Below are positions 7,490 to 17,372 of a stretch of 64,000 bases of DNA, piece by piece; position 1 is the stretch's first letter, and each line of letters begins with the position of its first letter. The DNA lies in contig JAFGLY010000125.1 in the NCBI GenBank assembly GCA_016927815.1, forward strand, positions 1 to 64,000, written 5' to 3'. The notes under the pieces were generated by a model, which saw only the letters and a program-made list of their open reading frames with translations, made no database searches and was not told the origin of the DNA. The position numbers and the translations under genes were made by a program. Source of the stretch: Deltaproteobacteria bacterium (GTDB lineage Bacteria > Myxococcota_A > UBA796 > JAFGLY01).

Positions 7490-9841
7490 ATGTCCCGCCG
7501 CGCCCTCCTCCTCGGCACGGGCCTGACGCTCGGGCTGATCCCGTCCCAGGCTCCCCCCTGTCGCGCCGATCCCGTCGATACGGGTGCGCCGTCGGCGACG
7601 GACACCGCCCCTCGGCGTACACCCGCGCCCCCCGGTCCGCTCGTCCCCGTGCCCGCGGCCCTGCTCGAGCCCGCGCTCACCCTGCCCCCCGAGCTGGCCA
7701 CGGCCCTGGCCACCCGGGCCTGGAGCACGGCGGCCCCGCTCCTGGTTGCCCTCCGAGCAGAACCTCCGGCCGCGGATCTCGCCTTCTTGAGAGCCTGGGT
7801 GGGCATCCGTACCGGGAACGCGGCCGCCTCGGTGCCGCTCCTGGACCTCGTCCGGCAGGCCCCCACGCCTCCTCCCGCCTACGTGGCCCTCACGGTGGGA
7901 GAGGTGCTCGCCGCAAACGACGAACCCGTGGCCGCCTCGGAGGTTCTGTGCGCCGTCTCCGAGGAAGAAGGAGCCATCTGGCCCCGTGCCCGCATCGGGT
8001 GCGCCGAGGCGCTCCGCGACGCCGGTCGTACGGCCGACTCGCGTGCGGTCTACGAGGCGCTCGTGGAGCGCTCCGATCCAGCCCAGGGCAACGCCACCGC
8101 GCTCCTGGCGCTGGCCCGCCGGAGCGGCTTCGGCTCCGACGCCGCCTACCCGCTGCTCCGCCGCATCTGGCGCGCCTACCCCGGCACCGCCGAGGACGAG
8201 GTGGCTGCGAAAGCGCTCGCCTCCTCCTACCCCCGGCGCGGCCCGGATGCGGGCGCCACCCTCGACGACAAGGCCGCCCGGGCCGACGCGCTCATGGAGC
8301 GGAACCGGTACAAGGACGCCATCGCCCTCCTGGAGCCCGCCGTCTCGGGCGTGACGAAGCCCTCGGAGGCCGCCTGCCGTGCCGGGTACGTGCTCGGCCG
8401 GTCGCGCTTCAAGCTCAACCGCCTCACGGACGCCATCCCCGTGCTGCGTCGGGTGGGAGAGGACTGCACCGCGATCGATCCCGACCGCGGAGCCCGCGCC
8501 CTCTACATCGCGGGCAAGGCCCTCGAGCGCCGCAAGCAATGGGGCACGGCCGCCCAGGTCTTTGCCCGGATCCCGGCGCTCTACCCCGATCACAGCATGG
8601 CCGACGACGGGTACACCTTCGCGGGTATCGGCTGGCAGGAGTCCGGGAACCCCGAACGGGCCCTGGAGGCCTGGGCCACCCAGGTCGAGGCCTACCCCGA
8701 GGGCGATCTCACGGCCGAGGCCTACTGGCGCCTGGCCTGGAGCACCTGGCTTTCGGGCGACACCGCTCGGGCCATCGCCTGGGCCGATCAGGCCGCCGAG
8801 CGGCTCGATCTGGAGACGGATCCCGTCCACGTGCTCGCCGCCGTCTACTGGCGGGCACGCTGGCGCGCGTGGCCCGATCCCTCGGATCCGGCTCGTCGCG
8901 TCGAGGATCCGTCCGTGCTGGCCGACGTCGCCTCCCGCCTGACCGCTCTGTGCACGGAGCACCCGCACCACTACTACGCGCTGCTGGCCGCCGGGCGCCT
9001 CGGATCCCTGGACCCGGAACGCCTTGCGTCCCTGGCCCCGGTCCCCTGGGGCCGCGATCCGGCTCCCTGGCAGGTGCGGGCGTCCTTCCTGGACGCTCCC
9101 CCGGTGCGCCGGGGCCTCGCCCTGGCCCGCCTGGGCCTGCTCGCCGAGGCCCGCAACGAGATCGATCGCTTCGACGGAGGAGACCTGACGGCCGGCGAAA
9201 CCGGCCTCCTGGCGGACCTGGTGGAGGGCACCGGCCAGTGGCTCTACGCCCACGACCTGCTGCGTCGCTACCTCAGGGAGCACCCGCCGGAGACCCTCGG
9301 GCCCAACCGCGACCGGTTCCTCCTCGAGGCCTACCCCGACCGGTTCGGGGACGAGATCCGCACCGCGGTGGCCTCCCACGGCTTCGATGCCCTCCTGTTC
9401 CATGCCCTCGTACGCGAGGAGTCGAACTTCAACGAGAGGATCGTGAGCCACGCCGGTGCGCGGGGGCTCTCCCAGCTCATGCCCGCCACCGCCCAGTCCG
9501 TGGCCCGCAAGATGGGGACCACCGTCACCCGGGCCCAGCTCTTCGAACCGGAGAAGAACCTTCCCATCGGGGCCTGGTACCTGGACTTCCTCCTCGATCG
9601 GTTCGAGCGCGATCCGTTCCTGGCGCTGGCGGGCTACAACGCCGGCGAGGGCGCGGTGGACCGGTGGCTCGCCGAGCGTGGGAACCGCCCGGTCGATGCC
9701 TTCGTGGAGGCCATCCCCTACCGGGAGACCCGCGAGTACGTGAAGCGGGTGTCCACGACGTGGCAGACCTACCGGCTGCTCGAGGACGCCTCTCCCCGCT
9801 TCCCGGACCTGTCCGCCTTCACCCTCGAGGCCGTTCCCTGA
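7490..9841 (+). CDS. slt: Soluble lytic transglycosylase with TPR-like N-terminal region
   Basis: The protein has 783 aa with a signal peptide at the start (RRALLLGTGLTLGLIPSQA). A low-complexity Pro/Thr linker follows, then a long helical, tetratricopeptide-like superhelix (for example GYVLGRSRFKLNRLTDAIPVL). The C-terminal SLT domain carries the catalytic Glu in LVREESNFN, then GLSQLMPATA and ALAGYNAGEGAV. Such enzymes cleave peptidoglycan glycan strands to 1,6-anhydromuropeptides in the periplasm. It is longer than typical Slt70 (about 650 aa), mainly in the helical part. The gene stands alone, divergent from tRNA-Gly; the 203 bp upstream hold nothing recognisable. Confidence 0.9.
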   Translation: MSRRALLLGTGLTLGLIPSQAPPCRADPVDTGAPSATDTAPRRTPAPPGPLVPVPAALLEPALTLPPELATALATRAWSTAAPLLVALRAEPPAADLAFLRAWVGIRTGNAAASVPLLDLVRQAPTPPPAYVALTVGEVLAANDEPVAASEVLCAVSEEEGAIWPRARIGCAEALRDAGRTADSRAVYEALVERSDPAQGNATALLALARRSGFGSDAAYPLLRRIWRAYPGTAEDEVAAKALASSYPRRGPDAGATLDDKAARADALMERNRYKDAIALLEPAVSGVTKPSEAACRAGYVLGRSRFKLNRLTDAIPVLRRVGEDCTAIDPDRGARALYIAGKALERRKQWGTAAQVFARIPALYPDHSMADDGYTFAGIGWQESGNPERALEAWATQVEAYPEGDLTAEAYWRLAWSTWLSGDTARAIAWADQAAERLDLETDPVHVLAAVYWRARWRAWPDPSDPARRVEDPSVLADVASRLTALCTEHPHHYYALLAAGRLGSLDPERLASLAPVPWGRDPAPWQVRASFLDAPPVRRGLALARLGLLAEARNEIDRFDGGDLTAGETGLLADLVEGTGQWLYAHDLLRRYLREHPPETLGPNRDRFLLEAYPDRFGDEIRTAVASHGFDALLFHALVREESNFNERIVSHAGARGLSQLMPATAQSVARKMGTTVTRAQLFEPEKNLPIGAWYLDFLLDRFERDPFLALAGYNAGEGAVDRWLAERGNRPVDAFVEAIPYRETREYVKRVSTTWQTYRLLEDASPRFPDLSAFTLEAVP

Positions 9842-9913
9842 CCGGGTGTGCCTGGCTGGATCTGCCCTCCCCTTGACGAGTGCGGGGACGGTGCTCACCT
9901 TGGGGGTGCCGCG

Positions 9914-9948
9914 GGCGTCCGACCCAACCGAAATACGGTTTGGACGCC
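9914..9948 (+). promoter_or_regulatory. Two-part inverted repeat upstream of the hsp20 pair
   Basis: The outer arms GGCGTCC (9914-9920) and GGACGCC (9942-9948) match perfectly. Inside is AACCG-AAATA-CGGTT. The element lies 75-109 bp before the first hsp20 start codon. It could be a heat-shock operator or a hairpin in the 5' leader; it does not match the CIRCE sequence. Confidence 0.45.
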
Positions 9949-10022
9949 TATGGAAATCGCGGTGCCCCACTGGGCGTGTGCCCGGTGACGGTTCCCGTTC
10001 CCAACCGAACCCTGGAGGCAAC

Positions 10023-10463
10023 ATGCTCTACGGATGGCTCGACTTCGACAGGCCCTGGGAGGCCATGGACGACTTCCGGCGCCGCATGGATCGGCTCTTC
10101 GACGACCTGGATCGCGAAACCGCTCCGGTCCGCGAGGGGACCTGGCCGCGCGGCGTGCTCTACGACGCGGGTGAGCACCTGGTCCTGCAGGTCGCCGTGC
10201 CCGGCCTCACCAAGGAGGAGGTCCAGATCAGCGGTTCCCAGGATGTCCTCACCGTTTCCGGCGAACGCAAGATGGCCGCGCCCGAGGGACACACCACCCA
10301 ACGCAGGGAGCGCCTGCCCGTTCGCTTCTGCCGTTCCTTCGCGTTTCCCGTCAAGGCGGACGTGGAACACGCCGAAGCGGGACTGAAGGACGGGATCCTC
10401 ACGATCACCGTCCCCAAGGCGCCCGAGGTGCGCCCCCGCTCCATCGCGGTCCAGGTTTCCTGA
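10023..10463 (+). CDS. hsp20: Small heat-shock protein, Hsp20/alpha-crystallin family
   Basis: The protein has 146 aa from the ATG at 10023, preceded by GGAGG. An amphipathic N-terminal arm (WEAMDDFRRRMDRLFDDL) leads into the alpha-crystallin domain. The domain shows VAVPGLTKEEVQI and the family signature AGLKDGILTITVPK. The C-terminal tail ends SIAVQV, an oligomerisation-type motif. It is an ATP-independent holdase in the cytoplasm. A second hsp20 follows after 25 bp, so the two are probably co-transcribed. The listed start at 9846 lacks support. Confidence 0.94.
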   Translation: MLYGWLDFDRPWEAMDDFRRRMDRLFDDLDRETAPVREGTWPRGVLYDAGEHLVLQVAVPGLTKEEVQISGSQDVLTVSGERKMAAPEGHTTQRRERLPVRFCRSFAFPVKADVEHAEAGLKDGILTITVPKAPEVRPRSIAVQVS

Positions 10464-10488
10464 CCCCATCCATCCCAGGAGGTTCACC

Positions 10489-10881
10489 ATGTCCAACAAG
10501 CACGAGATGACCCGGCAGGACGAGCGCCTGCCCAGCAACCTGAGGGGCCGCCTGGTGGCCACGCCGCCGGTGGACATCTACGAGAACGACGAAGAGTACG
10601 TGCTCGAAGCGGACGTCCCGGGCGTGGCTCAGGACCGTGTCACGTTGCGCCTCGAGAACGGGGAACTGTCCCTCGAGGCCCAGTGGAGCGTGCCCGAGAT
10701 CGAGGGTGCCACCGTGCTCGCCCGGGAGTTCCGACCCGTGGACTTCCGCCGTTCCTTCGTCCTCCCGGACACAGTGGATGCCGAGAAGGTCTCCGCCTCC
10801 CTGAAGGACGGCGTGCTCACCGTCCGGATTCCCAAGGGCGAGGCCGTCCGTCCCCGGTCCATCCAGATCCGCGCGGGGTAG
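10489..10881 (+). CDS. hsp20: Small heat-shock protein, Hsp20 family (second copy)
   Basis: The protein has 130 aa. A strong AGGAGG site sits 6 nt before the ATG. The alpha-crystallin domain shows EYVLEADVPGVAQDRVTL, FRRSFVLPDTVDAEKV and ASLKDGVLTVRIPK. Its N-terminal arm is shorter and more polar than in the upstream paralogue. Paired, divergent Hsp20s often form mixed oligomers; that is known of the family, not shown here. The gene ends 43 bp from the convergent waaA-lpxK gene. Confidence 0.94.
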   Translation: MSNKHEMTRQDERLPSNLRGRLVATPPVDIYENDEEYVLEADVPGVAQDRVTLRLENGELSLEAQWSVPEIEGATVLAREFRPVDFRRSFVLPDTVDAEKVSASLKDGVLTVRIPKGEAVRPRSIQIRAG

Positions 10882-10924
10882 CCACCGCGGGCGCAGGCCC
10901 TTCCCCGCGCCGGCGACGGACGTC

Positions 10925-13075
10925 CTATCCGGGTCGGGGTGCCTCCGAGAGGAGGGCTCCGACCCGGGCGTTCATCTCGGACGCGCCACGGATCGGGACG
11001 CTCTCGATGCACAGGGCGTGAAGCCCCGGAATCCGGACACCCCGCGCGAGATCCTTCTCGGTGGCCACGAGCGTCCGCCCCCCGGCCCAGGCCACCAGAT
11101 CCCGGATCTCGCGCGCGGTCCAGGCGTGGTGGTCCGGGAACACGCGACGGCGCTCCACCCGCGCGCCCGTGGCCGCCAGCATCCGGAAGAAGCCCGCCGG
11201 TCGGGCGATTCCCGCGAATGCCGCGACGGGTTGCCCCGCCAGGGCCTCGACCGCCGTTTCTCCCTCGGGCCCGAGGAGGGCGGTCGCTTGGTACCGGGCC
11301 TCCACCACGAGCGCGTCGGGCGCGAGCAGGTGGCGCCAGTCCTGGGGGAAGGAGCCGTGGTGGACCCACACCACCTGCGCCCGGCGGATCGCAGCGAGGG
11401 GCTCGCGCCGCGTGCCCGCAGGGATCACCCCCCCCGCCTGGGGTTCTCTCCCGTCGATCACCACGACGTCCAGATCCACCTCCACGTCGCGCTGCTGGAA
11501 CCCGTCGTCGATCACCGCCACCCGTGCGCCCAGCCGGGCGGCCTCGCGCACCGCGGCCAGCCGATCCGGGCACGAGATCGCGAGGAACCCGCGCCGCGCC
11601 GCGAGGGCGGTCTCGTCTCCCAGGAACCGCCCGTCCGGCACCGCCCCAGCCACGCGGACGTCGTTTCCTCGCGGCGCTCGCCGGTACCCACGGGACACCA
11701 CGGCCACGGAAGCGTTCGGCCGGCCGCCAATCCGGCCGGCGATCCAGAGCGCCACAGGGGTCTTCCCGGTGCCGCCCGCGGCGAGGCTCCCCACCGACAC
11801 CACGGGCACGGGTCCGGCCCTCCGCCGCCGTAGGACACGCCTCGAGGCGCCGGCCGCGAGCCACAGGGGCACGAGGGGCACCCCCAGCGGTCGGTGGATC
11901 GCCTCGCCCGGCACGGGCGCGTCCAGCAGGGGGGCCAGGACCCGAAGCGCCCGGTCCACGGCGCCCCCGGTCGGCAATGGCGCGAGGGGTGCCCCGAGCG
12001 CGGAGGACAGGGCAGCGCATAGGTCCCGGGGGTCCGGTGCCGGGAAGGTGCGCCTGCCCTCCAGCGCGGTGGCCCACACGTGGGGTCCATGGACGACCGG
12101 CACGCCCGCCCCGAGGGGCTCGGCCGCGCTGTGGCCGCCCACCTCGGGGTCGAAGGTGCCGCCCACGAAGGCCGCCCGCGCGCCGGCATAGAGCCCGGCC
12201 AGCTCGCCCAGGGTGTCGAGCAGCACCACGTCCACGTCCGGAGGCACGCGCCCGTCCGGCAGCGCGGTGCGGCGCACCCAGCGCACCCGCCGAGCGTCGA
12301 GGAGAGTCGCCACCTCCTCGAAGCGGTCTGGGCGCCGGGGTGCGAGCACCACCAGGGGAGGCGCGGGCAGGTGGGACGCAGCGTCCAGCAGGTAGCCCTC
12401 CTCTCCGGGATGGGTGGATCCGGCCACCAGCGCCGGGCGTGCCCACGACAGGGCCGGGCGAGGGGGAGTCGCCTCGAGCTTCAAGTCGCCGCACACCGGC
12501 ACCTCGCCTCCTACTGTGGGCTCGAGAAAGGCGGCGTCCTCCTCACTCCTCGCGGTCCACGTCCCCACGCAGGCGACCATCTCCCGCCACAGGCCGGGCC
12601 AGCGGCGCACGAGGCGACGGGTCCCCTGCCCCACGCGTGCGCCTGCCACGGCCACGGGCAGGTTCCGGCGGCGGCACGCGAGCAGGAGCGCGGGCCACAG
12701 GTCGCCCTCCACCAGCACCAGGGCCCGGGGCCGCACGCGGCGGAGGAATCGACGGACGAGCACGCCCGCGTCGAGCGGAAGGCAGCCCGAGGCGTCGGCC
12801 CCCACATCCTGCCCGGCTCCGGCCGTACTCGTGGCGGTGCGCAGGAGCGGCAGATCGGGCCGAAGGGCACGTACGGCCGAGAGGAGGGCACAGGCCGCCC
12901 GGCCCTCTCCAAGGCTCGCGGCGTGGACCCACAACGCCCCCGGCTCCACCTCGGGGAGGGTCCAGGTCAGCCGGGCCGCCACCTGGGACCGCGTGCGGGG
13001 CTCGAGCGCCGCCCAGGCCGCGATGCCCGGCAGGAGCAGCCCCTCGACGGTCGTGGCGATCCCAAGCGCCCTCAC
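10925..13075 (-). CDS. waaA-lpxK: Fused Kdo transferase (WaaA/KdtA) and lipid A 4'-kinase (LpxK)
   Basis: A single 716-aa frame joins two lipid A enzymes. Residues about 1-395 are a GT30 Kdo transferase: an N-terminal hydrophobic segment, the ASLGEG box holding the catalytic Glu, EGDLWPALL, and EPLGAGVPVVHGP. Residues about 396-716 are LpxK: a membrane-proximal helix, the P-loop AAGGTGKTP, DDGFQQRDV and FPDHHAWT. Together they would phosphorylate the disaccharide 1-phosphate to lipid IVA and add Kdo. In most bacteria these are separate genes. The GTG start at 13075 overlaps the preceding stop by 4 nt (GTGA). I see no stop or frameshift at the junction. Confidence 0.92.
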   Translation of the reverse strand: MRALGIATTVEGLLLPGIAAWAALEPRTRSQVAARLTWTLPEVEPGALWVHAASLGEGRAACALLSAVRALRPDLPLLRTATSTAGAGQDVGADASGCLPLDAGVLVRRFLRRVRPRALVLVEGDLWPALLLACRRRNLPVAVAGARVGQGTRRLVRRWPGLWREMVACVGTWTARSEEDAAFLEPTVGGEVPVCGDLKLEATPPRPALSWARPALVAGSTHPGEEGYLLDAASHLPAPPLVVLAPRRPDRFEEVATLLDARRVRWVRRTALPDGRVPPDVDVVLLDTLGELAGLYAGARAAFVGGTFDPEVGGHSAAEPLGAGVPVVHGPHVWATALEGRRTFPAPDPRDLCAALSSALGAPLAPLPTGGAVDRALRVLAPLLDAPVPGEAIHRPLGVPLVPLWLAAGASRRVLRRRRAGPVPVVSVGSLAAGGTGKTPVALWIAGRIGGRPNASVAVVSRGYRRAPRGNDVRVAGAVPDGRFLGDETALAARRGFLAISCPDRLAAVREAARLGARVAVIDDGFQQRDVEVDLDVVVIDGREPQAGGVIPAGTRREPLAAIRRAQVVWVHHGSFPQDWRHLLAPDALVVEARYQATALLGPEGETAVEALAGQPVAAFAGIARPAGFFRMLAATGARVERRRVFPDHHAWTAREIRDLVAWAGGRTLVATEKDLARGVRIPGLHALCIESVPIRGASEMNARVGALLSEAPRPG

Positions 13076-13430
13076 GGGAGGGCCCCCGGGAGGTCCAGGA
13101 GCGCCTCCAGGTCTTGCTGGTCGGGCCGCCAGCGATGCCGGGCCATGTCGACCCGGTCGCCGCGAAACCGAACCCCCTCCTGCTCGAGGAGCGCACGCTG
13201 GAGGATCGGCCGCCCCGGCGCGCCCCCCCAGGCGATGGCCCCGGTGGCACGCAGCACCCGGTGCCAGGGGACGATCTCGTCGCGCAGCGCCGCCATGGCG
13301 TACCCCACCTGGCGGGCTGCGCCCGCCGCGCCCGCCAGCGCGGCCACGTCCCCGTACGAGGCCACCTTTCCCTCTGGAATGGCCCGCACCAGCGCGTAGA
13401 CCCGCGCCCGGAAGCCTCGCCCCAGAGGGG

Positions 13431-13434
<4 letters not shown>
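13072..13434 (-). CDS. Alkyltransferase-like protein (ATL, MGMT-related)
   Basis: The protein has 120 aa and matches the C-terminal DNA-binding domain of O6-alkylguanine-DNA alkyltransferase: RVYALVRAIPEGKVASYGDVA and RQVGYAMA. The active-site PCHR is PWHR (VPWHRVLRA), so Cys is replaced by Trp, as in ATL proteins. Known ATLs bind O6-alkylguanine without repairing it and recruit nucleotide excision repair. The gene overlaps both neighbours by 4 nt (ATGA with msbA, GTGA with waaA-lpxK), which is an odd setting for a DNA-damage protein. Confidence 0.88.
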
Positions 13435-15136
<1,702 letters not shown>

Positions 15137-15140
<4 letters not shown>

Positions 15141-16588
15141 GGCGTCGGTCCACTGCCTGGATCCACCAGGCCGCGTACCTCGTAGACCTGCCAGCGGCCG
15201 GCCACGCGACCTCGCTCGTCCCGGGCCACGACCGAGTTGGGCCCCGCCCGATCCGACCAGTACCGGCCCATCCACCTGGGGGGTTGCGAGCGCCAGGGTC
15301 GGACCACGAGCGCGTGGTCCGCCAGGGCGTTCCGGGGCCACAGGTCGTACTGGCTGGGTCTCCCCTCCCCGGGCAGGACCTCGGCCCGGATCCGCCCGTA
15401 GAAGCGTATCCAGGACGCTTCCTGGTACCGGATGGCGTAGACCGGTTCGATGCCCCACGCCTGCACCGCCTCCCCCAGGACGCGGCCGGCCTCGACCTGG
15501 ACCGTCGGGTCCCTGGGCAGATCCACGACCGGCCGCACCACGTGGACGAGCAGGAGGATCGAAGCCACGGCCCCCGTACCCACGCCGACCCAGGCCACAC
15601 GCCGCCAGCGGGCCGAGAGGTGGCCGAGACCCAGGACCACGCCCACCCAGACCGGAGCGGTCCAGTTCGCCTCGGACCTCGCCAGGAGGGAGGCCCCGGC
15701 GAAGAGGAGAAAGGGGGGAAAGGAAGCCCACCACCACAGCCGGACGGCCCCGCGCTCGCGCCAGGCCACGGCCCAGAACGCCGCGGCGCACAGCAGCAGG
15801 AAGGGCCCGACCAACGCGGCCTGCCCACCCAGGAAGGCCAGGAGCCCTCCCCATCCCGGCGCCGGCTCGGTGCCCCCGATCCCCAGTCCGTGACGCACCT
15901 GGAACGCGAGGCTCACCCCCTCGTGGCCGAGCAACCAGGCCACGTGGGGAGCAACGAGGGCCAGGAAGACGAAAAACCCCAGCCAGGGCCAGCGGCTGCC
16001 CAGGTCCCGGGGTCGGCCCAGGGCCAGGAGCGGCGGCAGCAGGAAACCGGGGGCCTTGCCCAGGGCCGCCAGTCCTGCCCCGAACCCGGCCAGGAGCCAC
16101 CAGGCGCCGCCCCGTGCGGCGCCCGCGAGCGCGAGGGCCCAGCCCAGGACCAGAGGCACGTCCGGCGTGGCGAGGGTCCCGCCGAGCACGAACAACGGCA
16201 TGGAGCACGCCGCCGCGACCGTCAACCAGGGCCTCCGGGAGGTGAGCGCCACGGCAACGGCTGCCAGGGCCGCCAGGAGAACGGTCACGGCGCGCACGCC
16301 GCGCTCGTCGTCGCCCAGGAGGGCGGTCCCCAGGCGGATGGCCCAGGCCACACCGGGCGGGTGGTCGTAGTAGCCGGCCGCGAGGTCGCGGCTCCAGGTC
16401 CAGTAGTAGGCCTCGTCGGCCACGAGCCCGGGAAGCCCGGCATACCACAGGCGGAAGGCGAGGAGCACCACGACGAGGACCAACGGGCCGACCCACCCCT
16501 CGGCCCGATCGATTCGGGGGCCGGGCCGGTCCGGCTCGGCGGGCCGGCCGGGAAGGACGCGGAGCGAAGCGCGCCGGGAGGGGTCCAT
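15137..16588 (-). CDS. GT39/ArnT-type membrane glycosyltransferase
   Basis: The protein has 483 aa with about ten hydrophobic helices. The early motif LVADEAYYWTWSRDLAAGYYDHPP is the DE-Y-Y loop of the PMT/ArnT superfamily, which uses polyprenyl-phosphate sugars as donors. The start at 16588 is the first ATG after the preceding gene, with a 2-nt gap. The upstream gene encodes a polyprenol-phosphate hexose synthase that could supply the donor. The acceptor (lipid A, glycolipid or protein) cannot be told from the sequence. Confidence 0.85.
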
Positions 16589-16590
16589 CG

Positions 16591-17292
16591 CTACCGCTGC
16601 CACCGGAACGTGGGGATCCGCCAGGCGGCTTCGAGGGCGATGCGGGCGCTCAACTTGCTCGTCCCCGAGGCTCTCCGGGCGAAGACGATGGGCACCTCTG
16701 CGACCTGGAACCCCGCGAGGACCGCCCGCCACGTGGTCTCAACCTGGAAGACGTACCCTTCGGACCGCACGGACCGGAGGTCCACGGCCCTCAGGCAGCT
16801 GGCGCGCCATGCCTTGAACCCGCCCGTCAGGTCGTGCTGGGGAAGTCCCAGCCAGAACCGGACGTAGCGGGTACCTGCTCGCGAGAGCCAGCGGCGTGCG
16901 AGGGGCCAGCCCTCGCTTCCCCCTCCGTCCATCCAGCGCGTCCCGAGGACGAGGTCCCCGTCCGTTTCGACCAGCCGGTCCACGTCCGCGGGATCGTGGG
17001 ACAGGTCGGCATCCATTTGGACCACCGGGTCGAATCCGGCCTCCAGGGCGGCCTCCAGCCCCTCGCGGTAGGCGCTGGCCAGGCCCTGGCGCCGGCCCCT
17101 TCGGATCACGCGGACGCGCCCGGCCCCGGCCTGTTCGGCCACCTCGGCGGTGCCGTCGGGGGACCCGTCGTCCACCACCAGGATCCGTGCCTGCGGATCG
17201 CTCCGGAAGGTCCGGGTGTCGAGCAGTCGCCGAACGAGGACCGCTACGTTGGAGGCCTCGTTGAAGGTGGGGGTGACGACGGCGGTGGGCAT
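16591..17292 (-). CDS. Polyprenol-phosphate mannose synthase-like GT2 glycosyltransferase
   Basis: The protein has 233 aa from the ATG at 17292. The GT-A fold shows TPTFNEASNV, ILVVDDGSPDGTAE, the DxD-type metal site in VVQMDADLSHDP, and the acceptor region DLTGGFKAWR. This matches the Dpm1/Ppm1 class, which transfers a hexose from a nucleotide sugar to a polyprenyl phosphate on the cytoplasmic face. It lacks the C-terminal membrane helices of some homologues. It sits 2 nt before the GT39-type gene, so donor synthesis and use are probably coupled. A farther in-frame start at 17376 is less likely, because it would abut the fhs stop. Confidence 0.88.
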   Translation of the reverse strand: MPTAVVTPTFNEASNVAVLVRRLLDTRTFRSDPQARILVVDDGSPDGTAEVAEQAGAGRVRVIRRGRRQGLASAYREGLEAALEAGFDPVVQMDADLSHDPADVDRLVETDGDLVLGTRWMDGGGSEGWPLARRWLSRAGTRYVRFWLGLPQHDLTGGFKAWRASCLRAVDLRSVRSEGYVFQVETTWRAVLAGFQVAEVPIVFARRASGTSKLSARIALEAAWRIPTFRWQR

Positions 17293-17372
17293 GAGGGGAA
17301 GACCCCGGAGGTGTGGGGAATCTTGCCTCTCCGACGGGCTCGCGTCCAGGCCCGGGGTGGGGCCCGATGACC

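Noticed and set aside
9876-9910. Sigma32-type promoter (CTTGACG) before hsp20
   Set aside because: The hexamer resembles a -35, but no matching CCCCAT-type -10 lies at the right distance.
7277-10024. 915-aa minus-strand ORF
   Set aside because: It is a shadow of slt on the opposite strand, with no recognisable domain.
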